From the NCBI RefSeq assembly GCF_964199755.1, contig NC_133901.1, forward strand, positions 9,315,556 to 9,379,555: DNA of 64,000 nucleotides, read 5' to 3'. The translations under genes and the position numbers were made by a program. The notes below the pieces were generated by a model, which saw only the letters and a list, made by a program, of their open reading frames with translations, was not told where the DNA came from and ran no database searches. This document shows positions 50,446 through 61,000 of this stretch, piece by piece. The DNA is from Larus michahellis. Its lineage: Eukaryota > Chordata > Aves > Charadriiformes > Laridae. The first letter of the stretch is position 1. The number at the start of each line of letters is the position of its first letter.

Positions 50446-50893
50446 TCAAATGGAGACAGTGTTGCTAACTTCTTCATATTGGATAATAAAATAAGGGTAG
50501 CTCTGATCATCATTAAAAATGACAAAAATCTGAGGCTCAAAGTAATTGTCCACACAAGAGTCATAGAGGTCGCTGGTAATGCTGCCGGGGTTCACTGGGG
50601 GAGGTCTCCTCATGGTGTGGTTGCCCACCGTGTACCTTCCTGTCAGGACTTTGGCCAGGAACATGTAATGAACTCCTTTGGGTGACCTTTTGGAAAAATT
50701 ATGGGAATAGCTTGCCTTTCTGGCAAAGTAACTGCCCTGTCCAAACATGGTGGCATGCTTCCCGCAGACGCGCGGGTCGAAGTTGTGCTTGCAGATTCCA
50801 TCCACCACGTCCTGGGAGGTGCCATGGAACAAATGCCTTTCGTTCATTATCCTGTCAAGCCCGGTCATTTTTTTTGACATATATTCCTTTTTC
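50446..50893 (-). CDS. TIPARP: TIPARP last coding exon: PARP catalytic domain core
   Basis: TIPARP (PARP7) transfers single ADP-ribose units from NAD+ to proteins and is induced by the aryl hydrocarbon receptor, which it represses. This exon starts after a strong acceptor (TCTATTCCAG|G) and encodes 148 residues ending EEVSNTVSI-stop. It begins by completing an Arg codon (AG|G), then KKEYMSKKM. Key residues of the mono-transferase H-Y-I signature are visible: His in LFHGTS, Tyr in GQGSYFARKASYSH and Ile in EPQIFVIF. NFDPRVCGKHATMFGQGSYF and the C-terminal DDQSYPYFIIQYEE are almost identical to human TIPARP as I remember it. No frameshift or stop interrupts it, so the gene looks functional. The longer open frame leftward of the acceptor (up to 51267) is intron. 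Confidence 0.97.
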
Positions 50894-51928
50894 CTGGAAT
50901 AGAAAACGGAAAGTGTAGATGAGTATTCACTGCAGATCTGCAAGGGAAAAGCAGTTTTCATTACAGCTCTTAAAGTATCAGAATTATCCTCTGGAATAGT
51001 AGAGCTGTAAGAGGAGGTATGAAAACATTTCTGTACGGATAGCAGAGAGGGCTTTCCACTTTCAAATAAAGCTTTTGCTTGAAATAAGTGTGTTTTAAAG
51101 GTCCTGAGCTGACACTGCCGGAGGCAGAGCTCTCTCACCTGCACAGCAGCAAAGGCAAAGCAGCTGGACAAGCGCCTGCTTATCTTTGCCTGCATTCCAC
51201 CTTGGATGCGGAAGGAAATCTTCCCCAGAGTGAAAACAAGGGCTGTGCAAAAATTAAACCCCACCACAGCCTCAGAAGAGGCCCCGGAGAGAAATTACTG
51301 GGACAGGGTGGGTGAAGATGCTCTGGACCAGCATTAAGTCAGTCTCTGCTCCCACAGCCCATCCCTCAACTTCTCCTGAGATTCTGCATTTCTCGAGAAG
51401 GGGGAGAGAATCCACAAATCTAATTTCATCTCCGTTACAAAGCGGTCAATGGATGGTAACTTTCAGACGCAGCATCTTTGGTTTGAATGGGACCGACTGA
51501 CACAGGAGTTGTCTTTGCGAGACCACAGCACGACCCTGGGTCACCGTGTTCTGGGGAACCAAGGCACTGATGGCTATCTTCAACACGGAAATTATCTGAT
51601 CAAAACAATTCCTCCTAGTTCGGCTTGAAAGTGAACCGAAAGATTTTTCAACTAGATATTTTAGATTTATCTTGACATTTCTGTGAAGATATATTTTACA
51701 GAAATTATCAGTAGACGGTATATTAAACCACTCACACGGGAAATTCCAGGGTAAGATATTTTTCAGCATTTTTCAGATAAAGTCGTTCAACTGAAAATGC
51801 TCCTTTTCTTCAGAAAAATCGGGACTTTATTATTCTACTTCATGATCAATTTCTATTTTGCAGCCCAAATTACATATTTTAAGGTATTTTTCCACTATTG
51901 TAAAAGAATGGCATTTGCATTATCTTAC
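50894..51928 (-). other. TIPARP: TIPARP intron (last)
   Basis: 1.0-kb intron with GTAAG donor and TTCCAG acceptor. No repeat or RNA gene was recognised. Confidence 0.9.
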
Positions 51929-52204
51929 CTTTTGTATTTCTCCCAAAGAAACTGATTCTGGACTCTCAGAATTTTCAAAATTTTATATTTGGTCTCTGGC
52001 ACAGTCTTGTGAAATAGGTTATAAATGGTTCTATAGCTTTTATCTTCCTTCAGAACAGGCACTTGGATGAAGTCCTGAGATGGATCCATACTAATCCAGG
52101 TTTCAGGATAGAAGTTTGGAGAGGTAACAGCAGCGGGAGATAAGACGTGTGAGGAAGCTGGTTCGGCCGATGGGGAGGGTACTGGAGAGTTGCCACCTAA
52201 GGTC
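51929..52204 (-). CDS. TIPARP: TIPARP coding exon: linker and start of catalytic domain
   Basis: 276 bases between a strong acceptor (CCCCGTCTAG|G) and the donor AAAAG|GTAAGA. It completes the CA|G codon of the preceding exon, then reads TLGG, a Ser/Pro/Ala-rich linker, and NFYPETWISMDPSQDFIQVP, followed by DKSYRTIYNLFHKTVPETKY and LRVQNQFLWEKYKR. The last segment is the N-terminal helix-strand part of the PARP fold seen in PARP7 and PARP11-14 type enzymes. The exon is absent from simple ORF searches because it has no Met early in frame. Phase 2 at both ends matches its neighbours exactly. Confidence 0.97.
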
Positions 52205-55200
52205 CTAGACGGGGAAGGAGGAAAAGGTTGTGCTTAAACATTCACAAACAGAAGAGCTTTGAATCACATTTATTTCATCGCCAACATATCTTAAGCAATT
52301 GCTGCTCTTCAGTTCTGTCACAATTTACGTATCTTTAATGCTTGTTTAAAACAAACATGCCAGCTATTGCTGCTATTTTAATAACTCCTCCGTCCACAGA
52401 AACCAATACAAGCTTGGCTTTCAGGGATGCTGCTCCACCTAGGGAAATCGTACTGCTTGGTGGTGTTTAAAAGCCTGCCATCATCATCATTATTGACATT
52501 CTGGGGTGGGGTTATAAACTACAGACAGGCAGAACGCTACTAAATACAATTATTTTGTACGCTGGCTATAAAGTATTAGTGAATTTAACATAGCAAATAG
52601 GACATACAGAATAAGAAAACATTAATACTGTGGCAACATTTGACCTAATTTCCTTAGAGTACAATATAAGGAGTAGAAACGCATACTTTCTTGTACAGTA
52701 TGAATAAGGAATAACCCCAACTAATAACATTTTATAGGCAAAACTCGCCGTTACTTCACTGCCTTATGTAGAAGAGGAGATGCTATGTTTCCAGTACTAC
52801 CCAGCATTGTGCTGAGGAAGGCTCTCTTCTTTCCATTTGCACAGGCCAGATGTAGATTTGCATTTGCAGTTGCTTATTTCCATGTGACAGCCCAGCCCCT
52901 CCTGTTAGGAATGCTGCCACGGACGGAGTCAGGAAGGGGCGAAGGAAAGTCCGTAACGGCCGTGGCAAGAAAGCAGCAGGGATGCCAGAAAAAAGAACAG
53001 ACACCAGTAAAATCCAGTTAAGGACACCAACTTTGGTGTGGCAAGACTTAGTTCTCAATAAATACCTGCACCTCTGTGGAATTTTTCACACTCTTGAAGC
53101 TGCTAAATTTAGATAGCGAGTGTGGCATTTGTGGCTTACGTTCACCTGATTATAATCTGAACGAGCAAGCCTTAGCCAGCTGAATAATCCTTACTTATTG
53201 GAGTCTCCCTCTTACGTCAAGGAAAATACTTGGAACGTGTAAAGCTTGCAGGCTCGGGCTCTGGTTTTCACAGCTCTTCAGCTCCTGCAAGCTGGTGAGG
53301 CTCCCTTTCAGTTGCAAAAATATAGGGAACTATCTCAACATTTCACCAGATGAGTATTTTACCCAAGTATTTTTATAGAAAAGCTGCTATTGACTCCAGG
53401 ACCCTCCCACAGTGAATGCACGTGGGTAAGGTGCACTCAGAAGACGGAGGTACCCACATCTGGCTGGAAAGACCCAAGGTGAATCTTGTCTCTAAACCCC
53501 ACAAATGACCTTAAATTAAATTTCATTAAATTTAAGTTTAATGAACATTAAAGTTCATTAAATTTCTCAGGTCACTTGTGTTCTGATAATGTGTCACTGC
53601 CAAAGCACAAGGAGGAAACCTGTTCTGCCTAGGAGGAAATGGGGAAAGTGAATCCTTTGTCTATTCGTCTCCGGCAAGCTGAGGTTTGACAACATCCAAG
53701 GCCAAATCCTGCCTCCCTGCACATACGTAGCTGGATTTCGCACAGACGAGCGACAGGCAAACTAGGTTTGTAAAAAGAAAGTTTACTGGGGAGCAAACAA
53801 ATTCTCCAAGCTTTGCGAAAAGCAAAGCCATTTTCTCCCGAGTGACTCTTCAGGAATGAATCTTCTTTTGTTCCCGCGTGACGCTGCCTGAAGGGCTGCG
53901 GACCTGTGACATCTGCGCCCGGCCGGTCAGCTCTTGAGGCACACCAAAACACAGTCACACAGCAGCTGCCCATTGTCCCTGCTCCTTAGCCTGCATTTCT
54001 CTGCAGAGCCAACATAATTACCTCGAGAAATAAGAATTCTACTGCTATTCACGTCGTACCTACCGAAATGTCAATTAAGGCTGCCTTTCAGAATACTTAA
54101 TGCTAGTGATATATATGAGCCTGAAAGAACCACGTGGGATTTTTTTGTGTGACCCAGAAATAATTTCATGTGATTTCCTAATTGCAGGTTGAGTCTTTCA
54201 GGTTTAGAAAAAAAAAAAATTGGGGGGAAAAAAGGTCTATTTTTACATTGACACATTTGATTCGGATCAGAGAGACAGTAAAGTGTAACAGCACTCACAC
54301 TTTTCAGAGCAGAGATACTCCTTAAAAATGTGTTCATGTGGCTTTCACCTGCTCTTCAAAGCTAAAAAGGGACCTCACTTTATTTGTATGGATTTGACTC
54401 AACTCAAAATTCTTCTCACTGTTTATTAATAGTTTAACAGAAACCCGGAAGACAGATTTTTCTAAGAATGATTATTAAAATAGCAGTCTGCGATATTACA
54501 GTGTCCATTTAATAATATTTTTTTCCCCCTCCTAAAATCAACAGGTAAAATATATTACTGTCGAACCTCATTCATTCACACTTGGACTGGAAGACCAAGC
54601 ACAGATTAACAATAAGTTATGGATTAATAAGTAAGACATCCAACACAATAAAAATAACTGCAATCCTCTGGTGTACTTTGCTCATTTCTTCTGATTAGCG
54701 TAAATTATTTGTAAGCATTTATTATACAAGGGAAGCCATTAAAAAGTCAACATTTGTCAACCACCATCACCCACTTCCCACGGTTTCTATTCAAGTATTC
54801 TTTCCCAATTTTATACCAAATTTAAGGTATAATTGTGGGGGGGCACAAATAAAACATCTCAGGTAGCGTTGTGTGGTAAGTGGAGGCAAATACTGACTTC
54901 TTCAGGATAGCTCCCACAAATATTTAAAATACCCTTTTGTTCTCTGCTAAGAATTGGTGGATTTCTAAGTAAGCATTCCGAGGTGTTTAGGCAAAGAAAA
55001 TAAACAGAACAACAGACATTTCAGAGCTTATTTTATAGATCTGGTAGATGGCACAAATACTCAGGGTCAAGCCCTCATGAGTGTAGAACCCTCAAGAGTC
55101 CACTAAAATTAGTGGGAATTGCATAATTTTAGCATATCTCGAAATTATAGACTTACACTGTAGTAAAAAAGTCACTGGTAGCAAAACATCAGGAGAATAC

Positions 55201-56099
55201 CCAAAATCCTTATTTGTCATTACGATGATAATCAGAATTGCTATAAACAGCAAGTCCATGCTCGGTCTTTTTACCCACATCCTCCCTCTTTAATAATTCG
55301 GGTTTCCTTCCTGTAAAACTATCTAAAAATGTTTTTAACAACCACGTGTTTTGAGGCTCTGACCAAATTCATGTTCACCTCGCAATTAGAAGCAGTAACG
55401 ACTCTGCAAGATAATGAGCATTCTAGCCCTACTGCAGCAGTTAAAGCTCCTTTGAAGGGCCCAGCATGCCAAGCTGCCAGTCAGACTAACGACTTCCACC
55501 CCTTTGCTAACAGGACAATGTGTTCCTAACTGCTGAACTCTGACAATCATATTTCCAGCTGTGCTGGTGAGATCACAAAAATGGCATTTTTATGAGATGT
55601 AATCAAAAATGACTACAATGCAACACCTTCCTCACTCTGCCTTTGATGGGCGAGCGTGTTCACTCCCAGTTGAGACGACAATAAAAAACAAGGCATGCGT
55701 TAATTGTGCTTGAAAATTATAAAGTGTTTTTGAATGCTCATTTTTACGGGACCTAGAACTGGTAGCCCGGCAATCACTATAGCCGGTGAGATGCTGAAAG
55801 CTGGACGATACTTTGGCAAACTTGAAGGACATCTGTGCTTCTGATGTTCTGCAATCCACAAGGTACATTCTAACCTTTAAATAACAAACAGAGCCCAGCG
55901 GTAAGGACTTCCTCAGATGATATTTATCTTGAAAAATGACAAGCGAGAGCTGGCAATATGACTGACATTTTGTATTATTTCTTCTGATTTTTCTACCCAG
56001 TGATGCCTATTTCCTTGCCACATCATAAGGAATGCAATTCTCACGGACAGAACAACATGAAGAACAAATGCAAAGTTTCTATTTTGCTGCGATACGTAC
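52205..56099 (-). other. TIPARP: TIPARP intron
   Basis: 3.9-kb AT-rich intron, donor GTACGT. No interspersed repeat was confidently recognised; unusually for this window no CR1 copy is visible. Confidence 0.88.
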
Positions 56100-56281
56100 T
56101 GTAAAAACGGCATCAGCACAACGCATGAGCGAAGAAGGGGTCTCCTCTTGATTTCTCTTCTGAAACATGCATTTTGCTGGAATCCATCTTTGATGTTTAA
56201 GATATACTGATTGTGCCAGGTAACAAACCGAACCTCTTTCAGACCCCGGCAGCTGGCTTCTTCTATCAATCTTACAACAGG
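56100..56281 (-). CDS. TIPARP: TIPARP coding exon: second half of WWE domain
   Basis: 182 bases: acceptor TTGAAACAG|CC, donor CA|GTACGT. It encodes PVVRLIEEASCRGLKEVRFV, then TWHNQYILNIKDGFQQNACF and RREIKRRPLLRSCVVLMPFL plus CA of the next codon. The Y-I-L-N-x-x-x-x-F-x-Q-x-N...R-R pattern fits the C-terminal half of the WWE consensus; WWE domains bind the iso-ADP-ribose unit of poly(ADP-ribose). Phase 0 at the 5' side joins GAG|CCT. The surrounding 149-codon open frame is not the true exon extent. Confidence 0.96.
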
Positions 56282-57859
56282 CTGTTTCAAGAAAATTAAA
56301 ACAAAAACATACATGTGAAAAATGACATCCTTAAAAATTAATATTTTTGCCAGAGACCTCAAAGAATCCCTCTCTCTATTCCCTTCCCCTCTCCTCTCTT
56401 TCCCCTGCTCTGAGGCACAAGTACAAGTAGATCACTAAAAAATGTTCCCTTACCTGTTTGTAAGATGTGCCACAAGGCAGGTTTCACAGCTTCCCTCTGT
56501 AATTGGTGCTGGTGCTATTGTATTTTCACATGTCCAGTGCCATTCCCAATATCTAACCTAAAACTCCCTTGACACAAATTAATTATAGCCTTTGCTCACT
56601 GAATGTGAAAAGCAGAAGTGCGCTGCAGAACAATCTTTTATATATAAATATATTCTTCATAACTTTTTTTTTTCCCTTTTCTACTCTAGAGAAACCCAGT
56701 TCTTTTCTCCTCCCAGGCCAAACATCCTAAACTTCTTGGCTTTGTGGTGCCTTCTTCCAGACTCTGTCCAGTTCTTGCATTACTTTTTTTTTTTCATTTG
56801 GAAAACCCCAAACTATATACAGTGCTCTGCCTTAAGCTTCCCACCACATGAAAAAAGCCTGACGCATGAAAAAAGATGAACGTGATCTGGTTTACACTGG
56901 TGGAAGTATTTCTGCTACTGCCAAAATTGTAAAACACTGATGAGGTTTTATTCAAAATATGATGTACAGCTCCGGTCAGCCAAAGATGAGCTCTTAACTA
57001 CCACAGGTATTTACAAGGCTTGCTGGAGAGCTTACTTGAAGAAACAGAAATATTCTGGTTTTGTCTAGCACAATCCTGGTTGACAGTGGATGTGACTGCT
57101 GTGCCTATCACTGAGGTGAAAACCTGGCATGGAAAAACGTCGCTGTTAAAGACCAAAGGGCAGCGGTGACACTGGAATGAGTGTGAATAAGCCATGGATG
57201 AACAGCTTTAAAGTAGATGTTTAGGAAGGGGTCCCTAAGGAGCAGGGCTGGCAGCTGTGGGCCCGTCTGGCTGCAGCACTGTGCATTGCAGCCTCCCAGG
57301 CAGCAAGGAGCCGGATCCAGCAGCTCTGGAGGCTCACATCCTGCCTTGCGGTATCTTTGGGAATGGGTAAATAAATTAAAAACTGCAAAGATAAATGGTA
57401 GTGGCGTTTAAAAGGCTGCAGAAAGCTGTCCCCCCATCTTAAAATTGGATTTATAAGGATTAGAAAGGACTTTCTTGGTACTGACATGGGCCAATTTACT
57501 TTCAAATTTGACAATTCGATCAGCTGCTGTCTCTCTGATGTTTCCAGGGAAAATTCAAGGTGCAGTCCAGCAGAGCAGAGTTCTCCTTTTATTGCCTTTT
57601 CAGTTCAACACCGACCTTCTTGATCATCTTCCTCAGCAGTAAGTCTAAGTAACTTTCCTGAATCATAGCATGGTTAGAGCTGGAAGGGACCTTAAAGACC
57701 ATCTAGTTCCAACCCCTGCCATGGGCAGGGATGCCTCCCACTAGACCAGGTTGTTTGAAGAGGAAACAGACTAAAAACGTATATGTAGTTTATAGTATCT
57801 ACTGTACACAGAGTTTTGGGTTACAAGACAAAAGCAGGATTCTGTGACATGTGAAATAC
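56282..57859 (-). other. TIPARP: TIPARP intron containing a CR1 tail
   Basis: 1.6-kb intron with donor GTATTT and an acceptor ending GAAACAG. Contains the CR1 fragment at 57660-57756, in sense with TIPARP. Confidence 0.9.
57660..57756 (-). mobile_element. CR1 LINE 3'-end fragment, intronic
   Basis: Antisense on the plus strand: GAATCATAGCATGGTTAGAG, 'CTGGAAGGGACCTTAAAGAC' and 'CCCACTAGACCAGGTTGTTT'. It starts about 105 bases downstream of the TIPARP exon donor at 57859. Confidence 0.92.
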
Positions 57860-58028
57860 CTCCGAGTATTCTCTCCAGCCAAAGTGGTCCCTGCAGAAGT
57901 ATTTCCAGACGGTGTAGTAGTTGGAGCTGGAGCTGGGGCAGGAAGGTGTGGACAGCCGCCGCATTTGGTCAAACTCAACTGTTTCATATAATTTCATAAC
58001 ATTCAAATCCACCCAAAACTCATGTCCC
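57860..58028 (-). CDS. TIPARP: TIPARP coding exon: first half of WWE domain (gene continues right)
   Basis: 169 bases: acceptor TTCTTTCCAG|G (strong pyrimidine tract), donor GAG|GTATTT. Encodes GHEFWVDLNVMKLYETVEFD, then QMRRLSTP, a short Ser/Pro-rich variable loop, YYTVWKYFCRDHFGWREYSE. The Trp residues of VWKYF and FGWRE are the two hallmark tryptophans of WWE-type folds. It begins with the third base of a codon, so the preceding exon ends in phase 2. That exon should carry the CCCH zinc finger and N-terminus, and I could not find it up to 64000. With the other three exons it gives about 357 residues, close to the corresponding part of the 657-residue human protein. Confidence 0.96.
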
Positions 58029-61000
58029 CTGGAAAGAACAAGAAAAACAAGGAATTCTCACCTTTTGTAATCCATTAAAAAGAGCATTCAGAGGTACCAA
58101 AACAGGCAGTCAGAACTACAACAGTTGGCATAGTCCTCCTGAGCGAGACCCTTGGTCTGGCTGTCCTCATGTCACCCGGTGACCAAGAGGATGTCCCCTG
58201 AGCTTGAAGTAGGCACAACACAAGAGCAAGTGCAAAGAACTGTGAGGGCAAAGGAACTCTTCAATGGTTTCCATGGACAGTGGTGGAAAAAACACGGGCT
58301 TTAGCACAGCAAGACAAAAACCCAAACCCAGCAGTCTTCCTAGTCCAGTGGTATTTATTCAGTATGCATGAACGGTACAAAAATCAATATACATATCCTT
58401 GACATTTTGAGCATACTAAGTAAATACAACACACAACCAGACTGATGAAGCAGCCACATACTATTCAAAAGGTTATTCTTGTGAAAGTTAGTGCTTTGGG
58501 GAAGAAAAGAAAATGTAAATGGCTCCAGATGAGGAGCATCTGCTGCCAATCCACCAGAGAGTTCGAGTATCTTTCACCACGTGCAGCAGAAGAGAACTAG
58601 GAAAATATGAAAAGGAAACATAATTTCACAATTATGGAGCCTACACCGAGGAATATTGCCTTTTTTTTGGAGTAGCTATATTGCTGCTACAAAAATCAAC
58701 GCCAGTATGCAACTCCACGTAAAGTGACTGGTGCTTTCAAAAGGACCTAACGACAACAGGGCGCTACAAATTAAGAACCAGAGTACACCCTTTATCGAAA
58801 GGAGAAAATAGAAGTGCATTTCCTCTACACTTTACAAAGCCACATTTAACAGTGACTGTGAAATGCCTCAGCAAACAGCTTCTAATGCTGCTTCATTAGT
58901 CAATGTTGAGAGAGAGGCATCAAATTAAAGAACGTTCTCAAGTAGAGCACGGAGATCTAAAGCTCTGCTGATCACAGGACAATCGCTGGTTTATTAGCAA
59001 TCAAGAACTTAAGAAATTTATGGAAATTGGAAAAAATGACAGTAATATTCATTCCCTTAAAAAAACATTTTTTTACAACCAGGATTAACATATTTCCAAA
59101 ATACTGCTGTTTACATAATTAGTTTTCTACTTTTATAATCTCTTTACAAATTGTCAGCTTACTGGTATTCATTAACAGTTACTAATCTTTGGCAACTGGA
59201 AATGCAGCTTTTGAGACTATATAAAATATTTTCTTTGAATTCTTAAGAGTAAACATAAATCAAGCTGATACTTGAAAACTACAGTTTATTTTCAAAACTT
59301 TGGCACACTAATACCATAGAGATCACAGCGCTGTGTATGAAATTTGCCATATGCAGTGACAGCCATTCTAAACATCTCTATGATTTTATGAATACAGATT
59401 TGCTTGAGAATGGCTGCAGTTTTGCTAGCTATTTCACACTCTTACAGGTACAGTTGCTGAAGAATTTCCTTATGCTACTTTCACAGAAAACTACTGAAGA
59501 GTTCTCACTTTAAAAAATGACGATCAGCTGGAATGATCCTTCATTTCCCAATAGGAGGTACAGGTGCGTAGCTGTTCTTAGTGTTTATCATCATCAATTA
59601 ATTGCACTTGGGTCTGTGAAGTGCTAAGCACTGCTTGAAGTATTAAGTGCTAATTAAGTATTATTCCCTGACATAGACAAAAGGATGATGTATCTGTTCC
59701 TACAGGCTCACCATAGGGAGATCTGACCCACTGCTCTTTGGGTAAATTTAGATTGCTCTCTTTGTTTTCATTCAATAGGCTTTCATATAGACTTAAAGAC
59801 ACAGAATAGTCCCAAAAGGCAAATAAAATACCTTAAAAATGCAACTCCGTGAGCTACTTTTAAAATTATTTGGACACAAAAGCATTCTTTTTGCAGCCCC
59901 TCCAGCCCAAGCCCCAGTCAGCACGGGTTTTGTCCGACCCATTTTGGGGACCATTCCCCCCAAGGGCAGCTGTCCCTGTCCCTGCCTACAGCAGGGATAA
60001 CTCCAGCCAGCTTTCTGCCCTTTTACGCCGAGAACTTCCTACCCAAAAAAGAACATCTTGCCAGCTCCCTGCACATGCATCTCTAAAAACTGTCATAGAG
60101 CCCCACTAATTAAGATGAAAATATTGTCAAGACGATGTTATCGCACCAAATCTGTCGAAGGTTTAACAGTGTGTTCCCTACTTGCGTCAACAGCATACAA
60201 AATCATTACGGTTAGAAGACGAGTACAGGAGGAACCCAGCTATTCTGCGTAGGAGGTGTCTTCTAATAACCCGTGTCTTCCCACTGGCGCTGCAGCCCAC
60301 CGCGAGGAGCTGGATATACTAATTAAAGCTGACATTCCGCATCAGGGGCTGGTGCGGGGCACCCACGCGACTCCAGGAAACGCATATAACAATAGCCCGG
60401 CAAGACAAACGTCAGAGAGACGACAGATCTAGCCGGAAGGAAAACTAGCATGAACCAAAATAAATGACCAGTACCAAGGGACTGAAATTAAATGTAGAGC
60501 TTGAAAAAATACACACACTTTCCGGAGTGAAAAAAATAATAACAGATCACCCCACCTTCCTGGTATGTAGTCATTTTGTTCCATAACAACAGGCTATAAT
60601 CTACTTTATTTGAAAACAATGTGTGAAATCATGAGGAAACCATCTCTCTGAAATACCAAGCTGTGTTATTATTTATAGTATTTGCAGGCAGCACCATGAA
60701 CATGATTTTTTTGAGTTAATTTAATCATTAATATATTTTTACTGCTGTTTTAGGGACATTTGCTTTTTCTTATCAAAACCTAGTCTTACAATTCCGAATT
60801 TCGGTGCCTATTAAATGTGTTATTTTTGAGAAAAGTGTGTTTAGCAATTTATACTGTTTATATTACCCTTTTGGGGTGAGGAGTTGACTCACTTGGGGTT
60901 ATGTTGCACTTACAAACCCAAGTCCTGAATCAAGACCCCCAGATACCATGCTGCATATTGTATGAAACAAATACCCCAAAAGGTATTTCTCAATGCAAAA

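Noticed and set aside
50894..51267. Upstream extension of the TIPARP last-exon open frame
   Set aside because: It reads through the acceptor into the intron; phase and homology both place the exon start at 50893.
56100..56281. Apparent 7-residue insertion in the WWE domain compared with the human TIPARP sequence I remember
   Set aside because: The segment here fits the general WWE consensus well, so the difference may be an error of memory rather than a real insertion.
55913..56362. 149-codon open frame taken as a separate gene
   Set aside because: Only 56281-56100 is exonic (TIPARP WWE half); the ends are intronic and bounded by splice signals.
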